From a virus, in IMG/VR virus record IMGVR_UViG_3300008119_000003, positions 1 through 64,000 of that record: DNA of 64,000 nucleotides; one strand, given 5' to 3'. The notes under the pieces are model-generated. The model did not search any database. It saw only the letters and a list, made by a program, of their open reading frames with translations, and was not told the origin of the DNA. Made by a program: the position numbers and the translations under genes. Positions 28,913 through 38,422 of the stretch are shown one piece after another. Position 1 is the first letter of the stretch. Each line of letters starts with the position of its first letter.

Positions 28913-30903
28913 TAGAATAAACTTAATTGTGATTTCTCTTTGTTCTTATTAACGTTCTCGATTTCTTTATAGATCTTCTCTAGATAGTAATCTTCATTAA
29001 CGTTATAGTCAGACCATTTCTTTTCTTGATATTCATCCATCACGGTTTGCATCCACTTACCTGATTCTACTTGAATCTCTCTAGCATCAGCTACATTACG
29101 TTTGATAATCTTGCATCCCTTCTCAGATATATAATACCTTACAATCTTCTGCAGGTAATCATCCGTACGTTTACCTTTCTCGAAACATGTCTTAATAAAC
29201 TTCCAATCTCCTTTTGCTTTAATACCTCCACAGTAATCTAAGATGTTTCTATTATCCATCATAGTTTTCTCTGGTAATACATCGTGCACAAAGTAATTGT
29301 ATATAGCTTTAGGTATAATCAGGAAGCTCTTATTCTTATGTAACGCTAGATCATTAAATTCGAATCGACCTTTACACTTGACATTGGAGTACAAATACTT
29401 ACCCCCTATCTCCTTAAACACGTGATGAGGATTCTTCTGTTTCAGAGTATCCCATTCTTCTTTAGTTACCTCTTTCGCTTTATGAACAGCAATATAGTTA
29501 TTAACATCAGCTAGAATTATCTTCTGATACTGATCGTGTTCTAACTGCAGGCTTGTTAGTTCTTCCCACTTACTACAAATTTCCAGATACTTGTCTTTAT
29601 AACTAGCTGGAATCATCATCTCAAGACCATCTGTATTTTGCATAAGCGGTATGCTTCCCGGGATTCCATCAGATAGCATCTCATATAACATAGTCAAACT
29701 TAGTTGACCGTTAATAGTAATACGCATCGTGAATTCAGGATCATATAGAAAACTATTCTCGTCATTACTCAAACCATAAGTACTATTCAGAATAATTTTG
29801 TATACATAATTCTTAGGATCCTTTTTCGGAATCTTCTTTCTCTCTTCGAAGAACCATTCATATTGCTCACAGAATTCTTTCTGCGGAATGTGCGCGGGCG
29901 ACCACTTGTTTCTGATAGCCAGGTTAGGATAGAAACTAGTAACGTCAGACGTCATTATAATCATACCATCCTTAGCCTCATATACTCCAGACTTAGTAGC
30001 ACCATGCAATCCGCCGAGACCATAGTCAGTCTTAACGCCCTTATGTGTAACAGAATATTTGAATCCGCCTTTAGTCTCCTTGGTATTTATAACCAGAGAT
30101 TTAAACTTCTCAAATATATTATTAAACTCTCTACGTTTAAACTTTATATACGGTAGTATGATATCACCAACAATAATCTGTTCACGATTCGTTCTCAATT
30201 GTTTTAGATCATACTTTTTTATACCGGTCTTCTGACTTAAGAAGTGCAGAAACAATTCTTTAGATATACGCGGCTCTGATGCACTATACAAGTTAATATT
30301 GTATTCATTAGTAAGAGTCTTACGTAAAGCAATCTGTTCCTTACTTAACAGGAGGATAGCTTTAGTAGACTTAACGTCATTAATACAGTAGGTTGTAATA
30401 GTATCAATCTCTTCTTGTGTACGAATCATAGTACTATGATGTATAGGCATCTCTTGGATGTTATACCAATCCATAGAATACTGAATCCATTTCAAGCTAG
30501 ATCTCTTTGCCGCGTTATCCCAGTGATTTAGTTTATAAACATCAATCTGAGGAACACTTAACTCCCTTTCAGAATACTTAGGAAACTCTTCGTTATTACC
30601 ACGGGCAATTACATCTTGAGCCTGCAGATATAAAGCATAGGCTATACGTTCAGGATCTAATCCAATAAGATCGGAACCTTCTTTAATCATAAACTCCGTA
30701 ATCTGCGAGTCGAAGTTTAAACCATTAAACGATATATGCCATTCACTATTATATGCATTATGATTTACAAATCGGAGGAGTTCTTCATAGTCATTGCGCA
30801 GTTTATGTACAACGAATATCTTAGTCTCCTCTGTTTTATAATGTTGAAACACAGCAACGAAACAGTTGATCAGTGTCTCATAGTCCATTACCCAGTGATT
30901 CAT
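28912..30903 (-). CDS. Family B DNA polymerase
   Basis: 663 residues. N-terminal 3'-5' exonuclease: ExoI DYE (D7, E9), ExoII SFNGLNFDSQI, ExoIII YCINDV. Polymerase: motif A SDVTSFYPN (D320), motif B KIILNSTYG (N373), motif C QNTDGLE (D425). Motif C reads NTDG rather than the usual DTD, as in some phage family B enzymes. It is short for the family, so it probably works with the separate primase, helicase and SSB-like proteins encoded further upstream on the same strand. A hairpin with a T-run lies just before its start (30909-30936). Confidence 0.9.
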   Translation of the reverse strand: MNHWVMDYETLINCFVAVFQHYKTEETKIFVVHKLRNDYEELLRFVNHNAYNSEWHISFNGLNFDSQITEFMIKEGSDLIGLDPERIAYALYLQAQDVIARGNNEEFPKYSERELSVPQIDVYKLNHWDNAAKRSSLKWIQYSMDWYNIQEMPIHHSTMIRTQEEIDTITTYCINDVKSTKAILLLSKEQIALRKTLTNEYNINLYSASEPRISKELFLHFLSQKTGIKKYDLKQLRTNREQIIVGDIILPYIKFKRREFNNIFEKFKSLVINTKETKGGFKYSVTHKGVKTDYGLGGLHGATKSGVYEAKDGMIIMTSDVTSFYPNLAIRNKWSPAHIPQKEFCEQYEWFFEERKKIPKKDPKNYVYKIILNSTYGLSNDENSFLYDPEFTMRITINGQLSLTMLYEMLSDGIPGSIPLMQNTDGLEMMIPASYKDKYLEICSKWEELTSLQLEHDQYQKIILADVNNYIAVHKAKEVTKEEWDTLKQKNPHHVFKEIGGKYLYSNVKCKGRFEFNDLALHKNKSFLIIPKAIYNYFVHDVLPEKTMMDNRNILDYCGGIKAKGDWKFIKTCFEKGKRTDDYLQKIVRYYISEKGCKIIKRNVADAREIQVESGKWMQTVMDEYQEKKWSDYNVNEDYYLEKIYKEIENVNKNKEKSQLSLF

Positions 30904-30908
30904 AGGGA

Positions 30909-30936
30909 TAAAAATGGGGGATTGCTCCCCCTTTAA
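30909..30936 (-). terminator. Hairpin with GCAA loop and T-run just before the DNA polymerase start
   Basis: On the minus strand: GGGGGA, loop GCAA, TCCCCC, then ATTTTT, ending about 6 bases before the polymerase ATG. It looks like an intrinsic terminator for the gene at 30955, but its position leaves no room for a new promoter, so it may be leaky or act as an attenuator. Confidence 0.6.
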
Positions 30937-30954
30937 TTTATTATTTACAGACTA

Positions 30955-31359
30955 TTATTCCGCAGACTCCGCAGGAACATTAGCATCTTCAACTTCTACT
31001 TCCTGTACAAGATAATCATCTATTGGAAATGTAGAGTAGTTAGTAGCAAACATCATAACGAACTCCTGAATATCACGAAGGTCTTCAAGATAATATTCTT
31101 GATAAGTTTCTTGACCGCGACGCTCTTGCTTATAAGGGCTTCCGTCACGACCTGGAGTCTTGCGCATTTCTGGATCACCATTAGCATCAAGCTTTGGCAA
31201 CATGTGAAATGTATCCTTCTTAAGTTTACTAATAACAGCTAATACTTTAAGCTGTGCATCATAAATACATTCAAGATATGGGCAATGTTCTGCCACAGGG
31301 ATCATCTTAAATGTTTTTGTTTCCTTCCAATTGGAATGGATTAATAACATGTTTTTCAT
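30955..31359 (-). CDS. Uncharacterised protein (134 residues)
   Basis: N-terminal mixed alpha/beta (LLIHSNWKETKTFKMIPV), basic middle with KTPGRDGSPYKQERRG, and acidic C-terminus. No family recognised. It has its own Bacteroidota-type promoter upstream and a terminator-like hairpin downstream, so it may be a separately regulated single gene made in quantity. Confidence 0.65.
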   Translation of the reverse strand: MKNMLLIHSNWKETKTFKMIPVAEHCPYLECIYDAQLKVLAVISKLKKDTFHMLPKLDANGDPEMRKTPGRDGSPYKQERRGQETYQEYYLEDLRDIQEFVMMFATNYSTFPIDDYLVQEVEVEDANVPAESAE

Positions 31360-31376
31360 ACTTTGGTTTTAAGTTT

Positions 31377-31407
31377 CAAATATACTAGATAAAATTAAAG
31401 ATTTCAA
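31377..31407 (-). promoter_or_regulatory. Bacteroidota-type promoter
   Basis: On the minus strand: TTG at 31407-31405, 20-base spacer, then TATATTTG at 31384-31377 (TAnnTTTG). It is followed 17 bases later by the ATG of the gene ending at 30955. It overlaps the 3' end (stop region) of the preceding gene. Confidence 0.6.
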
Positions 31408-31945
31408 CTTCTTTAACTGTTGCATGCAAAGTTTCTTTATCGATATCAGGTTTAGAACATAACTGCCCTACCTCTTTCAATACAGATGCCTTTACCGCCA
31501 ATAGATTAGCATAGTTATCGTAGAATCTTTCTGGATAAAGATAGCTCATTACGATTTCTTTACTAGCAGGCTTACTTTTAAAAAAGCCTATGACCTTTTC
31601 TTTTGTGGTACTGATGAATTCAGAATACTTACCTCTTAGAAAACAGTCAAAGTCATGCTCATATTCTTTCATGTTAAATATATAAGCGCCTTTATTGTTT
31701 TCTAATTCATAGTAGGAATCAAAGTACATATGAGATAATAAATTAGTTTTTTCAAACCGCTTGAACTCTTCGTCCTCACGTAAATTATATACACATATTA
31801 ACTTCTGATCCTGTAGTCCAAACTTACCATCCCAAGAAACATAACTCTCTAAAGGTGTGGCTTCGGATCCCCTCTTTATTTCTAATAGGGGGTACATAAA
31901 TATCCTAGACTTCTGGATATATTCTTTTGTGAGAGTTTTAATCAT
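31385..31945 (-). CDS. Uncharacterised protein (186 residues)
   Basis: Mixed alpha/beta, rich in aromatic residues (YDSYYELENNKGAYIFNMKEYEHDF). No recognised motif. It lies 5 bases after the PD-(D/E)XK nuclease gene in the same direction, so is probably part of the replication/recombination operon. Confidence 0.6.
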   Translation of the reverse strand: MIKTLTKEYIQKSRIFMYPLLEIKRGSEATPLESYVSWDGKFGLQDQKLICVYNLREDEEFKRFEKTNLLSHMYFDSYYELENNKGAYIFNMKEYEHDFDCFLRGKYSEFISTTKEKVIGFFKSKPASKEIVMSYLYPERFYDNYANLLAVKASVLKEVGQLCSKPDIDKETLHATVKEVEIFNFI

Positions 31946-31950
31946 ATAGT

Positions 31951-32919
31951 TTACAGGATTACGTTACCTACCTCATACTCATAAGGTAAGTCAAATTTTC
32001 TATTTGTATAATGATAGTCTGCAATTTTCATTATTTCATCGAGCCTGTCCATCCAGCTATTAAGTGTTACAGTACTAACTTCAAATGCATAACACTGGGT
32101 AAGCTTGTCAACCACTATGAAATGAAATTTAATCTTGTAATTACTTAAGCCATAGTTGGCTCTTACTAATCTACAGTACACCGCAGCTTGTAACCAGTAC
32201 TTGTAGTACTCTATGGTCTCTGGGAAATCTTGTAGCAGTTTTCCGCTGGTCTTGAGATCATTAATATAAATCACTTTGTTAGTATGATCAATGTTAACGT
32301 TATCTACAATACCTCTAAGACCAAAATCATACTGTGTATCCATTACAAATGGTACCTCGCTCATACTAAAGGAACCCCCTATATTGAGCAAGCCTGTAAT
32401 TTTCTCATTAGATCTTACGATCTCAGCATAACCTTTTACTTTGTTCAGGGTTTCTTCGTCTATAACAGCCTTGTCACCCTTTGTAGTTAAGAAGTTATAG
32501 TAACTTATACTTGCGTCAGTTATTACTTTCTCAACTCTTTGTGCATCAGTCTTGAGACTCTGATACAGATTGATCTCCTTTAGTATATCAAGAATATCAA
32601 ACTCATTCTCCTCCAAAGATAAGTCAGTATGTCCTTTAACCAAAGCTCTTATGAATACTTTGTCAACAACATTCTTAATGCTATCGCCCGGCAGGTTTAC
32701 CGGAGACACCACATACTTCTCATGGAACTTATCCTCCTCTAAAAGAAGACAGTGAAGCAAGCTACCTTCAATCAGGTGCTGCTCCATCTTATCTTCTCTT
32801 TGGTTCAGGATATAGTGTTTATAAAATGCACTTGGGGCAAACAATAACTTGTTAAACCCGGAGTAACTAAAGTGAAACTTCTTGCTGTAGAAGTTCTCCT
32901 CCGCTTGGAAATCTATCAT
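31951..32919 (-). CDS. PD-(D/E)XK nuclease, RecB/Cas4-like exonuclease
   Basis: 322 residues. EGSLLHCLLLEEDKFHEKY, GLRGIVDNVNIDH, INDLKTSG and a downstream YYKYWLQAAVYCRL (motif IV Q) match the phage PD-(D/E)XK exonuclease family that resects DNA ends for recombination. Its start overlaps the end of the upstream gene by 53 bases; the residues MIDFQAEENF look like a genuine N-terminus. With the Sak4-like ATPase at 40925 and SSB-like proteins it could form a single-strand annealing recombination system. Confidence 0.8.
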   Translation of the reverse strand: MIDFQAEENFYSKKFHFSYSGFNKLLFAPSAFYKHYILNQREDKMEQHLIEGSLLHCLLLEEDKFHEKYVVSPVNLPGDSIKNVVDKVFIRALVKGHTDLSLEENEFDILDILKEINLYQSLKTDAQRVEKVITDASISYYNFLTTKGDKAVIDEETLNKVKGYAEIVRSNEKITGLLNIGGSFSMSEVPFVMDTQYDFGLRGIVDNVNIDHTNKVIYINDLKTSGKLLQDFPETIEYYKYWLQAAVYCRLVRANYGLSNYKIKFHFIVVDKLTQCYAFEVSTVTLNSWMDRLDEIMKIADYHYTNRKFDLPYEYEVGNVIL

Positions 32920-33997
32920 TTTGTTTATTTAAAAGTTTATCTACCTTGGCTTGCATATCTGGTGTTAATCTAACATCTACAACTTCATAGTTATTACTAC
33001 CTGTATAAGAGTTACTTAATACACTAGCCTTAATAGTATCCAATAACTCTTGAGTCAGTAACTTCTTCTCTATAGATACATTTAGGATGGCATCTTTATC
33101 CCAGCGGTACTTGTTATAACCAAGCCAATTAAGTAAAGACTTAAAGCCTACAGTGTTTCTATACTTGTGGTTATAGATATGGTTTCTACCAAATTCCTCA
33201 AGAAGTAATGCCAGATAGACAAAGCTTTTCTCATAGTTACAACCGGCCATAATGGTCATAGCAACTAAGTGATTGTCCTTATCCATACTAGTTAGCATAG
33301 TTCTTAAAGATTCAAATGCATCTCTATCAATAACTGTGTCACCAATAAGATTGTTGAATACTTCTTGTGAATAAACATTACTAAGATTTGAACTAGTAAG
33401 TAAGAAGTCATCTATAACAGTTGTTATATAGTCACCATAGTACTCTCCACTTCTAAATGAACTACCATGTAAGATGTTACCGTACATGTTTTTAGTAGGG
33501 TTAATGTAATTAGTTACATAGAATGATGTAATGGTAGGTCTGTCTATAATAACATACTTACCGGTATAAGTGGCTAACCGCGCTACAAGATTATGTACAT
33601 TACCACCAATTCTAAAACCATCGGCAAACGGTTTTACATCAGAAGTTTTTATATAATACAAGTGCTTTGTATCTAGACCTGCGTCTATAGAATCTAGACC
33701 TGCAATAATAATATCTGCAGTATCTCTATCTCTAACAGTCTTGATCTTCTTCTCCTCCAAGAAAGGCTTGGCCTTATCTCTAGGAATACTGCACTTAGGT
33801 GCAAAGTATATTGTTTTTACATTAGTAAGATCTAGTTTCTTATCAGCAGTTGCCTGCTTAAATACTTTTTCATATTCATTCTCATGCCAGCGGTAATGTA
33901 GAAATTTTCTTTTATCATCCACTAGTACACGACTAGGTATAAGTACTAGCTCATTATTACTTACAGTAAGTGTTAGTTGTTCTTGTATCATAATCAA
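32867..33997 (-). CDS. Uncharacterised protein with MoxR-cluster repeat domain (copy 1)
   Basis: 376 residues. The N-terminal part is alpha/beta (TADIIIAGLDSIDAG; DGFRIGGNVHNLVARL). The C-terminal part (about residues 225-370) contains ESLRTMLTSMDKDNHLVAM, CNYEKSFVYLALLLEEFG and DVRLTPDMQ. The same helical segment occurs in the next gene upstream and in the 146-residue protein at 37674. It overlaps that neighbour by 4 bases. The set flanks a MoxR ATPase and a VWA metallopeptidase-like protein, so these may be adaptors of one complex (inference). Confidence 0.65.
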   Translation of the reverse strand: MIMIQEQLTLTVSNNELVLIPSRVLVDDKRKFLHYRWHENEYEKVFKQATADKKLDLTNVKTIYFAPKCSIPRDKAKPFLEEKKIKTVRDRDTADIIIAGLDSIDAGLDTKHLYYIKTSDVKPFADGFRIGGNVHNLVARLATYTGKYVIIDRPTITSFYVTNYINPTKNMYGNILHGSSFRSGEYYGDYITTVIDDFLLTSSNLSNVYSQEVFNNLIGDTVIDRDAFESLRTMLTSMDKDNHLVAMTIMAGCNYEKSFVYLALLLEEFGRNHIYNHKYRNTVGFKSLLNWLGYNKYRWDKDAILNVSIEKKLLTQELLDTIKASVLSNSYTGSNNYEVVDVRLTPDMQAKVDKLLNKQNDRFPSGGELLQQEVSL

Positions 33998-35106
33998 AAT
34001 GGTATTGAGGTCTCAGGTTTAGGATCCTCTTTAGGTTTATTTTCCTCCATAAACTCTTGATAAGTCTTGGTCCAGGAAGGTGTAAGTTTTACAAACTTTC
34101 TTGCATCATCAGGCATGTTGTCTTTAACATGATCTTCAATAGTATCCATGATAAGATTATCATATATCTCCTCAGTTAACCAACCTTTCTTTAAGAATAG
34201 TTTTATAGCTGCAGGATAACTAGTATATCTAAGACTGGTAAAGTCTAACTTATCATTCATGATTTTAACATTAGCATTGCTCATAGCATTAGTCACCTGA
34301 TAATAATCTTCTTTAAGAAGCTTATAGATGTAATACATAGAGGTCTCATAGTTACAATTGAATACCATTTCTGCAGCTACCGCACGATTCTCCATATCAG
34401 AGTTAAACATGGTAGTCAAAGTTTGATATATAGAATCATCTATGGTAACACGCTCTATAGAATTGAAGACTAGGTCCTCATCTATAACAGGTGTCTTCAT
34501 AGATAGGATACGGTATAACATCTCTACAGTTCTTGGATGCAGAAAATTAAATTCAGTCTCCATATTATTTAAAGGTGACCAAGAATCATAATAGCGGTAG
34601 TATGCTTTAGAGAATACCATATAGTCCTCAGTATCCATTATAGTATTGAAGACACCACCTTTTAGTTTTATCTTCTCCCTACTAAAGTTATCGGACATGT
34701 TATATAGTAATACAGAACAATCCTTAGCTATAAGATTATTAGGAACTTGTTGATCCGCATTACCACTACTCATATTCTTACCGTGACCGATAAAGAAATC
34801 TGCTTTAGACGCATCATTAGTAATAGTCCAGTTATTTAGACGAGCAATATCTCTCAACTGAGCAATACTATATTTACAACCGGGTATCACGTACCCTTTA
34901 GATTTAGCAGGAAGAGAAACTAATGCACCCCCCTTGAGGAGTGCATTAATCTTTTCTACTGAATCATCATCTACAGTATACAGCCATGTATGAGGAAGTG
35001 CTTTATGCTTCTTATCCACACTGGCATATCTTACCTTTCCTTTAATAAATGGTAACTGCTTCAGCATAGTGTCTGTAACATTACCGAGATTCAAATCCAT
35101 TTTCAT
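33994..35106 (-). CDS. Uncharacterised protein with MoxR-cluster repeat domain (copy 2)
   Basis: 370 residues, similar in plan to its downstream neighbour: an alpha/beta N-terminal half with NDASKADFFIGHGKN (compare DTADIIIAG) and a helical C-terminal half with YQTLTTMFNSDMENRAVAAE, CNYETSMYYIYKLLKE and FVKLTPSWTKT. The C-terminus ends ETSIPF, reminiscent of an SSB-type tip. It overlaps the next gene upstream by 4 bases. No enzymatic motif is visible. Confidence 0.65.
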   Translation of the reverse strand: MKMDLNLGNVTDTMLKQLPFIKGKVRYASVDKKHKALPHTWLYTVDDDSVEKINALLKGGALVSLPAKSKGYVIPGCKYSIAQLRDIARLNNWTITNDASKADFFIGHGKNMSSGNADQQVPNNLIAKDCSVLLYNMSDNFSREKIKLKGGVFNTIMDTEDYMVFSKAYYRYYDSWSPLNNMETEFNFLHPRTVEMLYRILSMKTPVIDEDLVFNSIERVTIDDSIYQTLTTMFNSDMENRAVAAEMVFNCNYETSMYYIYKLLKEDYYQVTNAMSNANVKIMNDKLDFTSLRYTSYPAAIKLFLKKGWLTEEIYDNLIMDTIEDHVKDNMPDDARKFVKLTPSWTKTYQEFMEENKPKEDPKPETSIPF

Positions 35107-35288
35107 CTTTTAATTTTTGCGTATGTAACAGGATGTATTTCTACTAAACTAAATTGAACTCGCTTACCTATTTCACTATCTCCCCTGTAATCCATAATCA
35201 TTACATCATCAGGGTATATGGGGTACGCGCTCATTTCCGAGCTGCGCACCATCCATTTGTCATCTATAATTTCTAGGTAACCTACCAT
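35103..35288 (-). CDS. Small uncharacterised protein (61 residues)
   Basis: Beta-rich (MVGYLEIIDDKWMVRSSEM; VQFSLVEIHPVTYAKIKR), no family recognised. It overlaps both neighbours by 1-4 bases, between the MoxR ATPase and the paralogous pair, so is co-translated with them. Confidence 0.6.
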   Translation of the reverse strand: MVGYLEIIDDKWMVRSSEMSAYPIYPDDVMIMDYRGDSEIGKRVQFSLVEIHPVTYAKIKR

Positions 35289-36478
35289 TACTTAACTGCG
35301 ATAGCAGCGATGTTAGCGTTTAACATTAACTTGGTAAACTTCTTACTTCCATTAAGGATACCCTTGATAAGAGCATACTTCAAGTCATTAGTGAAGATGT
35401 CCTTATCAGTGATGAAGTTAGTAACACGGTCAATGATCTTCTGATCTACAGTATTATCTGTGCTATAGTGAACCGCATAGTTAGTAAAGCGCAATGCTAG
35501 AATACTAGCGATGTCTGCACGATATGCATCATCCTTACCAACACAGTTATTCATCTGACCTTTAACATACTCCCAGCTATTGTTAGTCAACATATCCTTA
35601 GGAGTAATTAACTTATCTAACTTGTTGTTAATGAACGTGGTAAACAGAGTAGCAAACTCGCTACCTACACTACCCTCACCAATCATTTGAATAAGCGGTA
35701 AGTTCTGCTCAAAATTCTCTATGCTAGAGATACTGTTAAAGAAGGTAGTAATACTACGAGCATTAGTAGTCTGCGTAACTAACTCCGGATGCATCAACAA
35801 GAAGTTAATACAACGAGAGTCAATGTTATTCTGCTCTGCCCAACGAGCCCAGCAGTCTACATCAAACTTTAAGTAAGCCGTAATAAATCTGGTCTTCTGC
35901 GCAGCATCCATAGATGTTACTTGATAGTCACCATTATCTGGATTACTAGTCAATACAATATGCCAGTTCTTTGGCAGCTCCCATGAGATATACTTCTGAC
36001 GGTCAATCAATTCCATCGCCGCTTGTGTAAATCTTTGGTCAGCACGACTATAGTCATCGAGGATTAAGATACCACCTTGCTCCTTACCTTGGATCCATTC
36101 CGGAGTGGCATAACCCATACGCTTCTCTCCGCTTGGAACATACTTATTCTGAATATACATAGGCATGATGTTCTCAGGTACCCACTTGGCTACCTTCTTG
36201 CCATCATCCGTAGTCTTAATTACTTCGAATTCCTTAATAGGAAAACCTGTAAGGTCACCTAGCTCCTCGATCTGAGCAAGATTTAACTTAACTACATCTA
36301 GTCCTAGCTCTTTACCAATCTGCAAAATAGTGGTGGTCTTACCGATACCGGCCTCACCCTCGATATTCACTGCTACAGGAATCTTTCCGTCAGCTTGAAT
36401 ATGTTGATTATTCTTTACAATGTGACCGATAAAGGTCTTCAACTCGTCTGTGTTTAAGTTAACTTGATTTGCGCTCAT
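35288..36478 (-). CDS. MoxR-type AAA+ ATPase
   Basis: 396 residues. Walker A GEAGIGKTT (K47), Walker B GGILILDDYSRA (D141, D142), sensor LTSNPDNGDY, and the MoxR/CbbQ-type strand VVKLNLAQIEELGDLTGFP. These ATPases remodel protein complexes together with VWA-domain partners. The gene directly downstream (6 bases) encodes exactly such a partner. The helical C-terminal part is consistent with the AAA+ lid. Confidence 0.85.
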   Translation of the reverse strand: MSANQVNLNTDELKTFIGHIVKNNQHIQADGKIPVAVNIEGEAGIGKTTTILQIGKELGLDVVKLNLAQIEELGDLTGFPIKEFEVIKTTDDGKKVAKWVPENIMPMYIQNKYVPSGEKRMGYATPEWIQGKEQGGILILDDYSRADQRFTQAAMELIDRQKYISWELPKNWHIVLTSNPDNGDYQVTSMDAAQKTRFITAYLKFDVDCWARWAEQNNIDSRCINFLLMHPELVTQTTNARSITTFFNSISSIENFEQNLPLIQMIGEGSVGSEFATLFTTFINNKLDKLITPKDMLTNNSWEYVKGQMNNCVGKDDAYRADIASILALRFTNYAVHYSTDNTVDQKIIDRVTNFITDKDIFTNDLKYALIKGILNGSKKFTKLMLNANIAAIAVK

Positions 36479-36483
36479 AATAC

Positions 36484-37677
36484 TTAGTTTAATTTAATTT
36501 GTGGACCAGGTAGGTCTTCGTTTATATTTCCACGGGTAGAGATTACCCACAACATTTTGCCTCTTGGCTTTACAGTACAATCACATTCTCCATCTGTTAA
36601 GTATATCAAACAAGTATACTTATCTTGGTTTTCATTATACAATTCTAATACAGGATCAAAATAAGTACCGCCGCGACCATGTATCTCAATCTTATCTCCA
36701 GCCTTGTATGGCCCGATATGACGGATACGAGTATCACACTGTACAATAGTTATCTCTGCACCTGTCTTATTAATATGATCAATCTCATGGAAGAACTCTT
36801 GTACTTCCTTATCACTAACGGAACCGCTAGTATCTACAGCAACTAAGATGTGCTTACGGAATTTAATCTTAAGACCAGGGTTATCCTCGAATCTTTTATT
36901 AAACTTACGTCTCAACTTCTTAGTAAATACTTTCTGACTACCTCCAGTAAACCTTCTAAGATATGCTTTCCAGTCAAACTTAGGCGGCTCACTACTGTTA
37001 AGCTTGTCTAGTAAACCCTTGAGTTCTCCAGGTATATGACCTCTAGACTTTGATACTTGTTCTGCAATCTCCTTAAGCTGATGCTCTACTTGCTTTTGTA
37101 TAAGCTTCTGTTCAGCTTCACTTAAGTCTTTGAAATCATCCCATGTACTGTGATCAGGAACAAGATTACCATTCTCGTCAATCTTTAATCCCATAGCTGA
37201 AGCTTTCATCATCTGCTCAAAAGGACTATTACCATTTCCGTTATTCAACTGCTGTTGTAGTAGATTATAATACTCTCTACAGCCGGCCTTAACAGGAAGA
37301 TTCATAGGAGCAAACATCTCATTATCGATAGTACATCCGCCGTCAGGAAGATACTGCTTATCGATATACTGATTAATCTCCAAGTCCATAGCTATGTTAG
37401 CTAACTTAGGGTCTGGGAAATCAGTATGTATAGTAAGATGAAAGAACGCTATATGTAACAGCTCGTGCTTCAACAAACCTATATGATGCTCCGGGCTCAA
37501 GCTTTCCCAAAACTCCTCGTTGATCATCAACTGAAAGTTTATATTATGCTTGCATACACCTGCCGTAGGAACTCTATTACTCCACAGCTTGTTTAACCCA
37601 ATGAGAAAGAGCCCGTAAAAAGGCTCCTTCAACATTAGTTCTTTGCTAGCCTTAGCTAGACTATCTTGTTTTGTCAT
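36484..37677 (-). CDS. VWA-like protein with metallopeptidase domain (DUF2201 type)
   Basis: 397 residues. N-terminal zinc-peptidase-like domain with HELLH at 71-75 (LLKHELLHIAFFHL), a helical, glutamine-rich linker, and a C-terminal VWA-like domain with the metal-binding MIDAS start AVDTSGSVS (D282). This pairing is typical of DUF2201-type proteins next to MoxR ATPases, where the VWA protein is the substrate-binding partner. It overlaps the upstream gene by 4 bases. Substrate in the phage context is unknown. Confidence 0.8.
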   Translation of the reverse strand: MTKQDSLAKASKELMLKEPFYGLFLIGLNKLWSNRVPTAGVCKHNINFQLMINEEFWESLSPEHHIGLLKHELLHIAFFHLTIHTDFPDPKLANIAMDLEINQYIDKQYLPDGGCTIDNEMFAPMNLPVKAGCREYYNLLQQQLNNGNGNSPFEQMMKASAMGLKIDENGNLVPDHSTWDDFKDLSEAEQKLIQKQVEHQLKEIAEQVSKSRGHIPGELKGLLDKLNSSEPPKFDWKAYLRRFTGGSQKVFTKKLRRKFNKRFEDNPGLKIKFRKHILVAVDTSGSVSDKEVQEFFHEIDHINKTGAEITIVQCDTRIRHIGPYKAGDKIEIHGRGGTYFDPVLELYNENQDKYTCLIYLTDGECDCTVKPRGKMLWVISTRGNINEDLPGPQIKLN

Positions 37678-38114
37678 TTACCTTTAGGTATTAATGTTAG
37701 TTGATACTTCTCCATAAACGTAAAACCAGCAGTTTCTAATTGCTTTCCTAACTCTTCTGCAAATCTGTTAATAAAGAATGCCATAGCTACAGGATCAACA
37801 TTCACATTTTTGTGAATTACTTCATACATGCTATTCCAAGTAAGGACACTGTTATAATCTAAACCAGTAAGTTCCTTTAACTTTACTACAGTATCTGAAT
37901 CAAGATTTAGATTCTTATGTCCTGCTTCTTTACATAACATAAGTATGTAGGGTAAATTAGCTTGTAGATCTGAGGACTCAATAAGATTCTTAACCACAAT
38001 GTGGTTCTCTTTATCTACAGACTTAGCCATTGACAACAGGTTCTTATATGTTGTCTCATCAAGTTTAAATACTTCTCCCATTAGTCTTCTATTTTTAATG
38101 TTTTTAACATCCAT
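37674..38114 (-). CDS. Stand-alone MoxR-cluster repeat domain protein (copy 3)
   Basis: 146 residues, nearly all helix. TTYKNLLSMAKSVDKENHIV, LPYILMLCKEAGH and the C-terminal YQLTL line up with the C-terminal domains of the two proteins at 32867 and 33994. So the domain occurs once alone and twice fused, on both sides of the MoxR-VWA pair. Function unknown; a shared subunit or adaptor is the simplest idea. Confidence 0.65.
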   Translation of the reverse strand: MDVKNIKNRRLMGEVFKLDETTYKNLLSMAKSVDKENHIVVKNLIESSDLQANLPYILMLCKEAGHKNLNLDSDTVVKLKELTGLDYNSVLTWNSMYEVIHKNVNVDPVAMAFFINRFAEELGKQLETAGFTFMEKYQLTLIPKGK

Positions 38115-38422
38115 ATCGGAGGGTTATTCATATTAGTGATCCACTCCTTTGCACTTGGTAGATAACCATTGCAATCTTCTTTTACATGTTGCTCGCCTAC
38201 ATAGCGAGTCATAACTTTTTTACCTACCGAGTTAACAAAGAAGGGCCCGAAGACCCTTTCACATTCAAAGATACCTTCACTATGATGCCTAAATAATCTA
38301 TGCATACTATGACCATACCAGGCCTTAGTAGCATCAAACCATTCATGAATGTGCATGTACTCCTCAGGCTCACCGCCCCACTTCTTAGCAGAGCTGCGAG
38401 CATGATCATATGGATGCGCCAT
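38081..38422 (-). CDS. DUF6915-like conserved protein
   Basis: 113 residues. MAHPYDHARSSAKKWGG, the histidine-rich IHEWFDATKAW...MHRLFRHHSEGIFECERVFG, and RYVGEQHVKEDCNGYLPS match a small conserved family (DUF6915 as far as I recall) of mobile elements and phages. The ordered histidines could bind metal. It overlaps the gene downstream by 34 bases and the one upstream by 1. Confidence 0.7.
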   Translation of the reverse strand: MAHPYDHARSSAKKWGGEPEEYMHIHEWFDATKAWYGHSMHRLFRHHSEGIFECERVFGPFFVNSVGKKVMTRYVGEQHVKEDCNGYLPSAKEWITNMNNPPIWMLKTLKIED

